Shown: piece by piece, positions 17,373-25,453 of the stretch
Layout: the number at the start of each line of letters is the position of its first letter
Position numbering within the stretch: position 1 is the first letter of the stretch
Source: Chlamydiia bacterium
GTDB taxonomy: Bacteria > Chlamydiota > Chlamydiia > Chlamydiales > Simkaniaceae
Direction: 5' to 3'
Assembly: GCA_022601645.1 (NCBI GenBank)
Contig: JAJACH010000002.1
Span: 124,001-188,000 of the forward strand
Length of the DNA: 64,000 nt
Translations under genes and position numbers: made by a program
Notes under the pieces: generated by a model
What the model saw: the letters and a program-made list of their open reading frames with translations, nothing else
Told to the model about the DNA's origin: nothing
Database searches by the model: none

Positions 17373-17378
17373 TATAAT
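17373..17378 (+). promoter_or_regulatory. Extended -10 box (TGCTATAAT) 6 nt before ATG
   Basis: TATAAT at 17373-17378 with an upstream TG (extended -10) is followed by 6 nt and the ATG at 17385. The -35 region is weak (TTAATA or TAATAA). Transcription would begin at about the start codon, implying a leaderless mRNA for the first EEP gene. Confidence 0.5.
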
Positions 17379-17384
17379 TAAGAG

Positions 17385-18452
17385 ATGGCACATATATTAA
17401 GAACGGGCGGAGAAGCTCTTCATAACGCAGTCTTTTATGCTTCACAAAGTGTGATTGAAGCGTGGGCGTTTGCTCCCCTAGACAAAGAATCCCCGACACA
17501 ATACGACAATCCTTTTCTTGAGTGTGCGAGGCGCGTTCGTATTTTCGCTATTAATACACTTTTATTGATTGCTCTCTTGATTACCTGTGGTCCAATAGGC
17601 ATGGCTTTTAAAGCTTCTGCAAATGCGATTGACGGTGCAAAATACACCGAAATGAAAGGTACCGCAGAACCAACCCCTGGACGTGTAAAGTCAGTATTGT
17701 CAGCGAATGTTTGTATGTTCCCTGGCGGCCTTCCGTTTGTCATGGGAGGATTTACTCCAGCTAAACACAGGTACGATGCCTTAAGTCAAATGCTACTAAA
17801 AGAGGACCCTGACGTCGTCTGTTTACAAGAATTGCCAAATCTCACAGCACACCCACTGGCTAAACGACTCAAAGACAATTATGCAAGTTTCTATTTTAAT
17901 GGATCAGCTTCTTCGCTTGTCATGGATGCCGGTCTTTTCATCGCCACCAAAAAAGAGCCCTCTGGTCCAGTTGAGTTTGTTGAATTCGATGAGCGAAAGC
18001 TTGGCATGCACCGCGGATTTTTCATCATTCCCTTTGAAGATAAAGTCGTTGTTACAACGCATATGGAAGCGGGAAATGAAGAGCGTGCAGTAGAACTGAG
18101 GAATGCCCAATTCAAGCAAATGAATGCGTACTTAAACGCTCATTACCCTGGACGCACAATCTCGCTTTGTGGAGATCTAAATATTGAACGGCGCATTGAT
18201 GGGCACCCGTCAGAATACAAATCCCGCACATTTACAGATCTTGGTTTTCAACCTGTGCTCGTGGGCCAAAAAACAGCCACAGACGCTTACCAAGCAGCTA
18301 TCAGCCATGGACCCGCAAGATTTGATCCCGTCTATCAGACTGAAGCTCCTGTTCAACTCGATTATTTTGCCGTGAAGAATGGTCAAATTCCACGCGTACG
18401 CGTTCTTAATATGAACGGCTCAGACCACGCTCCACTACTTGCCTCTTTCTAG
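17385..18452 (+). CDS. EEP-superfamily phosphodiesterase, paralogue 1 of 3
   Basis: The 355-residue product has an N-terminal region with one strong hydrophobic segment (about residues 53-75) and then an endonuclease/exonuclease/phosphatase fold. Catalytic positions are retained: Asn in SANVCMFPG, Glu149 in CLQEL, His in THMEAG, Asp264 and Asn266 in GDLN, and Asp347-His348 in SDH. The family includes DNase I-like nucleases, sphingomyelinases and inositol phosphatases, so the substrate is undefined. Three such genes lie in tandem. The membrane segment and duplication suggest an inclusion or host-membrane role (inference). Confidence 0.85.
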   Translation: MAHILRTGGEALHNAVFYASQSVIEAWAFAPLDKESPTQYDNPFLECARRVRIFAINTLLLIALLITCGPIGMAFKASANAIDGAKYTEMKGTAEPTPGRVKSVLSANVCMFPGGLPFVMGGFTPAKHRYDALSQMLLKEDPDVVCLQELPNLTAHPLAKRLKDNYASFYFNGSASSLVMDAGLFIATKKEPSGPVEFVEFDERKLGMHRGFFIIPFEDKVVVTTHMEAGNEERAVELRNAQFKQMNAYLNAHYPGRTISLCGDLNIERRIDGHPSEYKSRTFTDLGFQPVLVGQKTATDAYQAAISHGPARFDPVYQTEAPVQLDYFAVKNGQIPRVRVLNMNGSDHAPLLASF

Positions 18453-18467
18453 CTTTTTTGCTAGAAT
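18439..18467 (+). promoter_or_regulatory. Promoter TTGCCT-17-TAGAAT, 6 nt before ATG
   Basis: TTGCCT (18439-18444) and TAGAAT (18462-18467) are 17 bp apart and the ATG of the second EEP gene follows after 6 nt (18474). The promoter overlaps the stop of the first EEP gene and a TTCTAGC/GCTAGAA hairpin with a T loop. The predicted transcript is leaderless. Confidence 0.6.
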
Positions 18468-18473
18468 CCTCGC

Positions 18474-19496
18474 ATGGCACAAGTGTTGAGATCTGCAGGA
18501 CATCATTTACAAGCACCTGTTTACTACCTCTCACACGCACCTTTAGAGGCGTGGGGCCTTCCTTCACGTACCGGATCACTGTGGGAAACGGCATGGCGTA
18601 TTCGAGCCATGACCCTTGACACTTTCATTCTTATTTCCTTACTCTGCACATTGGGTCTCACAAGCATTGTCTGTAAATTCGTTGCAAATCAACTCGATGG
18701 CACAGGCTATGAAGAAGCAAGAGGCCTTGCCGAACCAACATCAGGCCCTGTGCGATCAATTTTGTCCTACAACGTATGCATGTTTCCCGGCGGACTCCCC
18801 CTCCTTATGGGTGGCCCTGAGCCCGCTTTTGACCGCTTTGATGAGCTCAATAGCTTCATTCGAGAACAAGATCCCGATCTAATTTGCCTTCAAGAGCTCC
18901 CCGCACACACAGCCCGCCCCCTTGTCAGCCTTTTGCAAGATCACTACCCCCATTTTTATTTTAATGGGTCAACTTCCTCAGCGCTAATGGACGCCGGCCT
19001 TTTCATAGCGAGTAAAAAAACCCCTTCAGGACCCGTTCAGTTTGTCGAATTCACTGAACGCAAATTCGGCATGCACCGCGGTTTTTTCATCATCCCCTTT
19101 GATGATAAAGTCGTTGTGACAACCCATATGGAAGCTGGGGAGACCGCCACAGAAAAAGCTATCCGCCAAGCTGAGCTTTCTCAAATCAACACCCATATGA
19201 ACACCCACTACCAGGGCAGACCGCTAGTTTTATGCGGCGACCTAAATATCCTTCGCAGAGTCGATGGAGCACATAACGAATATAGACGCGAGATGTTTTC
19301 AAATCTTAATTTACGCCCTGTTGAAACCAGAACACCAACACACAATGAAAATCACAACGCCCAGCGACTAGGTCAACGCATTCCAAGCCCTCCCATCCAG
19401 CTTGACTACTTTGCCACTCGGGGATTAACGCCTTGCCGCGTTTCTGTCATCCCCTCACCCCTATCAGACCACCTACCTATCGCAGCAACTTTTTAA
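18474..19496 (+). CDS. EEP-superfamily phosphodiesterase, paralogue 2 of 3
   Basis: The 340-residue paralogue of the preceding gene keeps the same plan: a conserved N-terminal region with a hydrophobic segment (about 45-70), then SYNVCMFPGGLP, CLQELPA, FGMHRGFFIIPF, THMEAG, LCGDLN and LSDH. All catalytic residues of the fold are kept. The strongest similarity to paralogue 1 is at GLFIASKK to THMEAG, suggesting recent duplication or gene conversion. It has its own promoter and no Shine-Dalgarno sequence. Substrate unknown. Confidence 0.85.
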   Translation: MAQVLRSAGHHLQAPVYYLSHAPLEAWGLPSRTGSLWETAWRIRAMTLDTFILISLLCTLGLTSIVCKFVANQLDGTGYEEARGLAEPTSGPVRSILSYNVCMFPGGLPLLMGGPEPAFDRFDELNSFIREQDPDLICLQELPAHTARPLVSLLQDHYPHFYFNGSTSSALMDAGLFIASKKTPSGPVQFVEFTERKFGMHRGFFIIPFDDKVVVTTHMEAGETATEKAIRQAELSQINTHMNTHYQGRPLVLCGDLNILRRVDGAHNEYRREMFSNLNLRPVETRTPTHNENHNAQRLGQRIPSPPIQLDYFATRGLTPCRVSVIPSPLSDHLPIAATF

Positions 19497-19501
19497 TTAA
19501 A

Positions 19502-19530
19502 TAGACTTAATAAATATAAACTAGTATTAT
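19502..19530 (+). promoter_or_regulatory. Promoter TAGACT-17-TATTAT, 6 nt before ATG
   Basis: TAGACT (19502-19507) and TATTAT (19525-19530) are 17 bp apart; the ATG of the third EEP gene follows after 6 nt. The surrounding sequence is AT-rich and there is no ribosome site, again the leaderless layout. Confidence 0.5.
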
Positions 19531-19536
19531 TGTTTT

Positions 19537-20634
19537 ATGATTAATTCAATAAGAAGTTTTGGAAACACATTACAAGAACCTATTTACGCGCTCTCTGAGG
19601 CGGTGATTGAAGCATGGACTTTTGCAGAAATCAACCCAGAGCTCCGCACTCAATACGACAATCCCTACCTAGAAACAGCACGCCGAGTTCGCGCTCTCAC
19701 ACTCGATAGTGCCGTTGTTTTAGTGCTAAGTCTTACTTTAGGTACCTTAAGCATTGCCATAAGAGCGCTTGCAAATCAGCTCGATTCTACCGGCTTTACA
19801 ACAAAAAGTGGAACCCTTCCCCCGACAACTACCCCCATCCAATCCATTCTTTCTTTTAACGTAAATATGTATCCAGGCGGACTTCCGCTTGTTTTAGGCG
19901 GTGTTGATCCAGCTTCCTACCGCTATGATGAACTATGCACCTTGATTCGAACCCAAGACCCAGATGTAGTCTGCCTCCAAGAAATTTCAACTCAAGCCGC
20001 CTACCACCTAGTAGACCAATTTGAAAATGACTACGCCCATTTTATCTTTGATGGAGGAACTCCCGCCCTCTTTATGGACGCAGGCCTTTTCATCGCAAGT
20101 AAACAGCGCCCCAATGGTGAGACACAATTTATCGAATTCACCGAAGAGGGAAGACAAAACGGCATCCATCGCGGCTTTTTTGTCGTTCCCTTTGAAGACA
20201 AAGTGCTAGCCGTCACCCACCTTGAACCGGGAGATGGTCCTGATCATGCAGCGATTCGAGAAAGTGAACTCAATACCATACTTAGTCACCTCAATCAACA
20301 TTACCCTGACATGCCAACCGTCCTTTGTGGGGATCTCAATATTCGACGAACTCTCACCACACAAACAGATGAATTCTCGGCAGTCACCGCATTTAACGAG
20401 CAAGGATTCCATCCCACAACAGTTGATGAAAAAACCGTCACAGACCTCGTCGAAGCGACAAGAGACGGCATACAAGACTTTTCAGAAGAGCCCGTGCAAC
20501 TTGACTACTTTGCAACCACAAGACTTACACCCCCAAATGTTGAGGTCCTAAACGCTATCAATCTCGAGCATCCAACACACTCGCTTTCTGACCACCAGGC
20601 GCTCTTAGCAACTTTTTCAACAAGAAGCTGTTGA
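19537..20634 (+). CDS. EEP-superfamily phosphodiesterase, paralogue 3 of 3
   Basis: The 365-residue protein is the most divergent of the three. It keeps the N-terminal AWTFAEINPELRTQYDNPYL block (closest to paralogue 1), a hydrophobic segment (about 53-78), and the catalytic motifs SFNVNMYPGG, CLQEIS, IHRGFF, THLEPG, CGDLNI and LSDH. It should be an active phosphodiesterase or phosphatase. All three lack a classical cleavable signal peptide, so export would need another signal or a type III route; that is inference. Confidence 0.85.
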   Translation: MINSIRSFGNTLQEPIYALSEAVIEAWTFAEINPELRTQYDNPYLETARRVRALTLDSAVVLVLSLTLGTLSIAIRALANQLDSTGFTTKSGTLPPTTTPIQSILSFNVNMYPGGLPLVLGGVDPASYRYDELCTLIRTQDPDVVCLQEISTQAAYHLVDQFENDYAHFIFDGGTPALFMDAGLFIASKQRPNGETQFIEFTEEGRQNGIHRGFFVVPFEDKVLAVTHLEPGDGPDHAAIRESELNTILSHLNQHYPDMPTVLCGDLNIRRTLTTQTDEFSAVTAFNEQGFHPTTVDEKTVTDLVEATRDGIQDFSEEPVQLDYFATTRLTPPNVEVLNAINLEHPTHSLSDHQALLATFSTRSC

Positions 20635-20659
20635 CTTAATCTTTTCTTAATAATAAAAT
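20631..20659 (+). promoter_or_regulatory. Promoter TTGACT-17-TAAAAT near start codon
   Basis: A near-consensus -35 TTGACT (20631-20636) and -10 TAAAAT (20654-20659) are 17 bp apart. The ATG at 20669 follows 9 nt after the -10 box, leaving a leader of about three nucleotides or none. There is no Shine-Dalgarno sequence. Confidence 0.65.
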
Positions 20660-20668
20660 CTATCAGCA

Positions 20669-21835
20669 ATGATAACACATGGATTAAGCTCTTTTTCTAT
20701 ACTCCCTAGAATTATTCGCCTTTGTGTTTTTAAATTTGCTGTACTACCAGGATCGACTTGGATGCAGCGTTACATTCTTGATCGGTGGCAAAACCACTTT
20801 AGTGGACATGGGTACTGTGGCACCGCCGGAAATTATGATGCAACACGAGCAACAAGCGCAGCAGAAATGCTCGTCGATCTCGGCGGCTTGAACGAACGTA
20901 TCACACCAAGCGATGGCGAAGCTAGACTTCAAATGATCACTCTTTCTGCAGCAGGTCTGCGAGAGAGCATTGAGGCGTTAGGAGGACGTTGGGTCCACCG
21001 CGGAGAAGAAAAATTCATCCTTCCACCAGTAGCTCCTTCCTTAGCGTGGACTACTTTTTACACCAACCTCAGACGCCTATTTCCCCATGAAGAAGTTCGT
21101 GATGGACAAGTAGCTCTTATCACGGCCACTCACACACCAAATAGCCCTAGAACAACCGATTGCATGCTTTTCGCTCGCTTAGGCAAAAGCTTTGTCATGA
21201 ATAAAACTGAAATTGGTTACTTTCTGGGAAAAGGGATTGATGTATGTGTCTACGATACCCGCGGCGTTTTAAACAGCGCGGGATACCCCTCAGAAGCCGG
21301 GCTTTATAATGACATAGATGCAGTTGGTGACCATCTGTTTCGGACCTACGATCCAGCAAGGGTTTGCATCTACGCCACATGTGGTGAATCGTTCACAGCA
21401 ACCCATCTTTTTACGCGCTACCATGCTCGAGGCATAAGCATGCTTCTCGAAAATGCACCAGCATCGCTTGAAAACGTCATGAGCCGCATTAACTGGATCG
21501 CCCAACAAATGTTTTTATGGTGCTCATCATGCATTCAAGCACCTCCCACATCGCGTTGCCATTCTACAGAGGAAGACCTGTTTAACTCAGCTGCCAAAAT
21601 TCAAGCTTTACCAAGATCCGATAGCGCTGGTCGCGTCACCCTCTTAAAAACAACTGGAGATGATATGGCACCTGGACCAGAAGTCGATGCCATGGCTGCT
21701 TCTTTAAGACAAACTGGATGCACAGTCACCGTCCTTACAAACACCCCACCAGACGATTTAGAGGATCCGCATTTAGCCAATCCACTGCGAAATCCGCTTA
21801 TCGACCAGCGGGTTACAACAAGCCTTTTTACCTAA
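20669..21835 (+). CDS. Alpha/beta-hydrolase-like protein (CHLPS/DUF818-like)
   Basis: The 388-residue product has a hydrophobic N-terminus and a central alpha/beta-hydrolase pattern: YDTRGVLNSAGYPSEAGLYN resembles the loop after strand 4 in Bem46/DUF818 proteins, and YATCGESFTATH supplies a nucleophile elbow with Ser241 (GES). The C-terminal TTGDDMAPG could carry the acid. The DUF818 family (chlamydial CHLPS 43-kDa proteins) is the closest match from memory. It may be an esterase or lipase. It follows the EEP array in the same direction with its own strong promoter, so it may belong to the same functional set. Confidence 0.7.
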   Translation: MITHGLSSFSILPRIIRLCVFKFAVLPGSTWMQRYILDRWQNHFSGHGYCGTAGNYDATRATSAAEMLVDLGGLNERITPSDGEARLQMITLSAAGLRESIEALGGRWVHRGEEKFILPPVAPSLAWTTFYTNLRRLFPHEEVRDGQVALITATHTPNSPRTTDCMLFARLGKSFVMNKTEIGYFLGKGIDVCVYDTRGVLNSAGYPSEAGLYNDIDAVGDHLFRTYDPARVCIYATCGESFTATHLFTRYHARGISMLLENAPASLENVMSRINWIAQQMFLWCSSCIQAPPTSRCHSTEEDLFNSAAKIQALPRSDSAGRVTLLKTTGDDMAPGPEVDAMAASLRQTGCTVTVLTNTPPDDLEDPHLANPLRNPLIDQRVTTSLFT

Positions 21836-21836
21836 T

Positions 21837-22409
21837 ATGATAAATCCAGAGCTCATCGAACAAATCGACCACCTCCTTGAAGAGAAAAACCGCGTCTTCG
21901 TCGCTATCTCCGGCTTTGGTGGCTCAGGCAAAACCTCCCTAGCAGACCAACTAGGCAAACACTATCATCTTAAAGATGATCAAATCATCCGCCTCGACCA
22001 CTTTTATAGTGAAAACCCAAACGGCCCCGATTGCCTCGACCAAGTCAATTGGCCCCTCCTCACACAAATATTACAACAGGCCCATGCAGGAGAAAATCTA
22101 AACTACATCGGGAAAGGGTACCGCGGCGAAAAACTCTCCGTCAACGAAAAGCTCCCACACGTCGTCATCGTAGAAGGAATACGGCTCCTGCAGCCCGACC
22201 TGCTACCCTACTTTGACATCACCGTCTGGATCGCATGTCCTCAACCCATCGCGCTCGAGCGTGCAAAAGCGCGCGATCGAAAACAGGGTGAAGACGAAGC
22301 CACAATAAGCCTTTGGGATACAGATTGGGGGCCGAAAGATCTCACCTACTACAACACATACCACCCCGAAAAACTCGCCTCATACCTTTACTATTCAGTC
22401 ACATATTAA
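21837..22409 (+). CDS. Uridine kinase-like P-loop kinase
   Basis: The 190-residue protein has a Walker A loop GFGGSGKTSL (about residues 20-29), a phosphate-acceptor region (RLDHFYS), VIVEGIRLL (Walker B-like) and a lid segment (ARDRKQGEDE). This is the layout of uridine kinase/phosphoribulokinase-type enzymes, phosphorylating a small hydroxyl substrate. It starts 1 bp after the hydrolase stop and is probably co-transcribed. Palindrome copy 2 begins directly after its stop. Confidence 0.8.
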   Translation: MINPELIEQIDHLLEEKNRVFVAISGFGGSGKTSLADQLGKHYHLKDDQIIRLDHFYSENPNGPDCLDQVNWPLLTQILQQAHAGENLNYIGKGYRGEKLSVNEKLPHVVIVEGIRLLQPDLLPYFDITVWIACPQPIALERAKARDRKQGEDEATISLWDTDWGPKDLTYYNTYHPEKLASYLYYSVTY

Positions 22410-22430
22410 AATGTAAAGCGGCTTTACATT
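22410..22430. repeat. Palindrome copy 2 (ATGTAAAGCGGCTTTACAT core)
   Basis: Perfect inverted repeat, 10 bp per arm around a central G, beginning immediately after the stop of the kinase-like gene. There is no gene start close downstream on the plus strand, so here a 3'-end role (terminator or mRNA end stabiliser) is easier to argue than an operator. Confidence 0.85.
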
Positions 22431-22500
22431 CACCCTTTCCCAGTTTTGAACCCCAGATTTTCAACGTCAGTTTTGAGCGTCAGATTTTTGAGTAGATTTT

Positions 22501-22552
22501 GATTAATCTCTCCTACAGTAGTATATCAAATACACCGTAGGAGAGATTAATC
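22501..22552. repeat. 16-bp perfect inverted repeat
   Basis: GATTAATCTCTCCTAC (22501-22516) and its exact complement (22537-22552) enclose a 20-nt spacer. It lies in the 408-base gene-free stretch, just beyond the T tract of the minus-strand ncRNA. Neither side has a terminator T run. It could be a back-up terminator stem, a protein site, or a remnant of a small mobile element. Confidence 0.85.
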
Positions 22553-22577
22553 GAAAGATACCGAAAAGATGATGCTC

Positions 22578-22769
22578 AAAAAAGAAAGTCCTGGTTTTAG
22601 GGGGTCTAAACCAGTTTCTTCAACCTATCCCTGATAGGTGGGTCCGCTCATCGGGGAGGACAAATTCCAATGCTCTATTTGTCGTAGCCCGAGTTCGTGG
22701 TCCCCTTACATCGAATTATCGCTGATGAAACGTAAGGAGGTTCAGAGTTATCCCTAAAAACAGGACTTG
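22578..22769 (-). ncRNA. Structured non-coding RNA candidate (6S RNA-like)
   Basis: On the minus strand about 190 nt can fold with paired ends: CAGGACTT (22761-22768) with AAGTCCTG (22586-22593), then a 9-bp extension and an 8-bp UCUGAACC/GGUUUAGA helix. Inside are hairpins CCTTAC/GTAAGG, GACAAAT/ATTTGTC and CCTATC/GATAGG. The 3' stem runs straight into a T tract (22587-22578), and a good promoter ends 6-7 nt before the 5' end. Length, closed ends and terminator fit 6S RNA, but the side hairpins are not classical, so the family is unproven. No protein frame is likely here. Confidence 0.6.
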
Positions 22770-22775
22770 AACATA

Positions 22776-22804
22776 GTTATATCCTTAACACAAATTTTAC
22801 ACAA
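22776..22804 (-). promoter_or_regulatory. Promoter TTGTGT-17-TATAAC for the ncRNA
   Basis: On the minus strand, -35 TTGTGT (22799-22804) and -10 TATAAC (22776-22781) are 17 bp apart, directly after the sdhB stop. The predicted start near 22769 coincides with the first paired base of the structured RNA. Confidence 0.65.
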
Positions 22805-22817
22805 AGAAAAAAATGCC

Positions 22818-23585
22818 TTAATCGCGATCTGGGGTAGAAAACATATCTTTGAAGGACTGTTTGACAGTGTCACGGCCCATGGCAGCAATGGATTCAGTAA
22901 GGGGGATGTCTTTTGGGCAGACTTGGACACAGTTTTGAGCATTTCCACATTCAGCGATGCCGCCATCTTCCATGAGGGCATGCAGGCGTTTATGCGCTTC
23001 CATTTTCCCTGTTGGATGCTCATTAAATAGGCGTGCTTGAGAGATTGGCGCTGGACCAATGAAGCTTGATTTGGCACTCACTTGAGGACACGATTCGGTG
23101 CAGCAGCCACATGTCATACAGGTTGAGAGCGTGTACATCGTTTCTTGTTTTTTTTGCTTAATTTTGGGACCAGCTCCCCGGATAAAGGTACCGTCTGCTG
23201 AGACCCACCCGTGCACTCTTTGTAGATCTTGGAACATTTTTGAACGGTTGACGACAAGATCGCGGATGAGGGGAAACTTGGTAAATGGGGCGAGAGTGAT
23301 GGTTTTACTTCCCGTCTTTTTGATGATGGGTTCGATAATGGCGGTGCAAGCTTGTCTTGGGCGACCATTGACGAGCATAGAGCATGATCCACACACTTCT
23401 TCTAAGCATCCTTGCTCCCAAACAACGGGCTCGACTTTATCCCCTTTGATATTCACAGGATTTTTCTGGATCACCATGAGCGCTGAGATCACATTGATAA
23501 AAGGCGTCAGCTCTAGCTCAAATTCTTCCCAATACTGCTCATCGGGAACGCCGCGGTAAATTTTTAGGGTAAATGTGTCACTCAT
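22818..23585 (-). CDS. sdhB: Succinate dehydrogenase iron-sulfur subunit
   Basis: The 255-residue protein has the N-terminal [2Fe-2S] cysteines (CLEEVCGSCSMLVNGRPRQA, closing Cys next) and the C-terminal cluster motifs CMTCGCCTESCP and CVQVCPKDIP that hold the [4Fe-4S] and [3Fe-4S] centres. It passes electrons from SdhA to quinone at the membrane. Its start overlaps the sdhA stop by 4 bp, completing an sdhC-sdhA-sdhB operon. Confidence 0.97.
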   Translation of the reverse strand: MSDTFTLKIYRGVPDEQYWEEFELELTPFINVISALMVIQKNPVNIKGDKVEPVVWEQGCLEEVCGSCSMLVNGRPRQACTAIIEPIIKKTGSKTITLAPFTKFPLIRDLVVNRSKMFQDLQRVHGWVSADGTFIRGAGPKIKQKKQETMYTLSTCMTCGCCTESCPQVSAKSSFIGPAPISQARLFNEHPTGKMEAHKRLHALMEDGGIAECGNAQNCVQVCPKDIPLTESIAAMGRDTVKQSFKDMFSTPDRD

Positions 23586-25453
23586 ATGGGCATCTGGATG
23601 TTTGTTGGTATGTTCTTCAGGGTCGGCTGCACTTTCTTTGTGTGCGAATAATCTCTTAATATGGGATCGAGATGCCGGATGTCAACCGGTTCATAGGAGA
23701 TCTCGGGATCTGCAGGATTATATGTAGCAATGGTGGACTTGAGCCAGTTCTGATCATCTCTTTCATCAAAACCCACTTTGTAGTGCGAACCACGGAATTC
23801 ATCGCGTTGCAGCGCTCCCTTAGTAATCACCAGTGCAAGCTCTAGCATAGAGCGGAATTGGTTGGCAAAGACGTATGTCTGATTCAAACGATTGCCGCTA
23901 TCATCAAGTGAGATATGCGCGTAACGGTTGCGAATTTCTTTGATCGAATCGTAGGTATTTTTCAGATCATCGTTGTTTCGCTTCACAGAGACATTGGTCA
24001 CCATGAGGTTTGAGAGTTCATCGTGTAGCTGATGGATATTTTCTTTCCCTGAACGGTTCATTAAGTCTGTTTTAAAGCTCTCTTCGGCATCTAAGGCTTC
24101 ACGGAAGCACGAATCAGGCACGTCGGGGAGTTCTTCTTGCTCAAAGAAGCGGGGAATTTCTACACCGGTTACTAAGCCGCCGTAGGTGCAAGAGAGAAGC
24201 GAATTCGCCCCAAGACGATTGGCTCCATGGTATTGGTAGTCGGATTCTCCTGCGTTAAAGCATCCTTTGATGTTGGTCATTTGACGGTAGCGTTCCATCC
24301 GATCGGGATCATCGCTTGCAGGCCAATCGACCCAAGCGCCTCCCATCGAGTAGTGCATAGCTGGGAAGATCCGCATGGGAACCTTACGCGGGTCCTCACC
24401 GGTAAACTTCTGATAAATGTGGAGAACTGACTCAAGTTTGCGCACGGTTTGTTCGGGCAAGTGAGTTACATCGAGATACACCTGCGGTTTTCCATCGATG
24501 CCGAGACCGAGCTCGTAAACCCGCAGCACTTCTCTTGCTGCAATATCACGCGGAACCAAGTTACCAATCGCTGGATACATTTCCTCTAAGAAAAACCACG
24601 GCTTGCCTGTTTCTCCGCATGGTATCATCTTTCCATCAGGCGTCTCAATTTGTTTTGAGCTATCCCCATAAACCCAAATGCGCCCTCCCTCTCCACGAAT
24701 CGATTCACTCATCAAGCGGAGCTTATCATTGCCTGGGATCGAAGTGGGGTGGATTTGGATAAACTCGCCATTCCCATACTTGACGCCTTGCATGTAAAGC
24801 CGCCCGTTTGCAGCGCCTGTACAAAAAGTTGAATTGGTGGTGAGCTTATAAATGGCACCGGGACCACCTGAGGCGATCACAACGGCATCTGCTTTCATCA
24901 CATCTAGTTTGAGATTGTAAAGGTCTTGGACGACTATGCCTCGCGCATTCCCTTCTTTATCAAGCACAAGACGCATAAATTCGTGGTGCTCGAATTTCTC
25001 AACAAGCCCTTTGACTTCATAGCGTCTGACTTGTTCGTCTAAGGAATAAAGTAGTTGTTGCCCTGTGGATGCGCCACAAAACGCGGTGCGGTTATACAAA
25101 GTGCCACCAAAACGGCGAAAATCGAGATTGCCCTCGGTTGTTCGGTTGAACGTGCAACCAAAGCGATCGAACATGTAGATAATTTCAGGAGCACAAAGAC
25201 ACATTTCTAAAATAGGTGGTTGGTGCGCGAGAAAATCCCCGCCTTTGATCGTGTCGTAGGCGTGAATAATTTCGGAGTCACCTTCTCCCTTAATGTTGAC
25301 AGCAGCGTTAATGCCTCCCTGAGCACACACAGAATGTGAGCGTTTCACTTGCGTGAGTGAAATAAGTTTCACTTTTTGACCTTGCTCCGCTAAGCGCATT
25401 GTTGCAGCTAAGCCTGCTAAACCTCCGCCAACTACGATGACTTCTTTCGTCAT
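23582..25453 (-). CDS. sdhA: Succinate dehydrogenase flavoprotein subunit
   Basis: The start at 25453 (MTKEVIVVGGGLAGLAA) is chosen over a longer frame because it overlaps the sdhC stop by 4 bp and begins at the FAD fold. The 623-residue subunit contains HSVCAQGGINAAV with the FAD-linking His, the family block RLGANSLLSCTYGG and active-site residues near FRRFGGTLYNRTAFCG. It oxidises succinate to fumarate in the TCA cycle. Its plan is the Bacillus-type (SdhE/fumarate-reductase-like) enzyme, as in Chlamydia. Confidence 0.97.
   Translation of the reverse strand: MTKEVIVVGGGLAGLAATMRLAEQGQKVKLISLTQVKRSHSVCAQGGINAAVNIKGEGDSEIIHAYDTIKGGDFLAHQPPILEMCLCAPEIIYMFDRFGCTFNRTTEGNLDFRRFGGTLYNRTAFCGASTGQQLLYSLDEQVRRYEVKGLVEKFEHHEFMRLVLDKEGNARGIVVQDLYNLKLDVMKADAVVIASGGPGAIYKLTTNSTFCTGAANGRLYMQGVKYGNGEFIQIHPTSIPGNDKLRLMSESIRGEGGRIWVYGDSSKQIETPDGKMIPCGETGKPWFFLEEMYPAIGNLVPRDIAAREVLRVYELGLGIDGKPQVYLDVTHLPEQTVRKLESVLHIYQKFTGEDPRKVPMRIFPAMHYSMGGAWVDWPASDDPDRMERYRQMTNIKGCFNAGESDYQYHGANRLGANSLLSCTYGGLVTGVEIPRFFEQEELPDVPDSCFREALDAEESFKTDLMNRSGKENIHQLHDELSNLMVTNVSVKRNNDDLKNTYDSIKEIRNRYAHISLDDSGNRLNQTYVFANQFRSMLELALVITKGALQRDEFRGSHYKVGFDERDDQNWLKSTIATYNPADPEISYEPVDIRHLDPILRDYSHTKKVQPTLKNIPTNIQMPI

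Noticed and set aside
24789-24800. CATGTAAAGCCG inside sdhA as a fifth palindrome copy
   Set aside because: Only the left arm matches and the sequence is ordinary coding DNA; similar half matches near 54525 and 60766 were dropped for the same reason.
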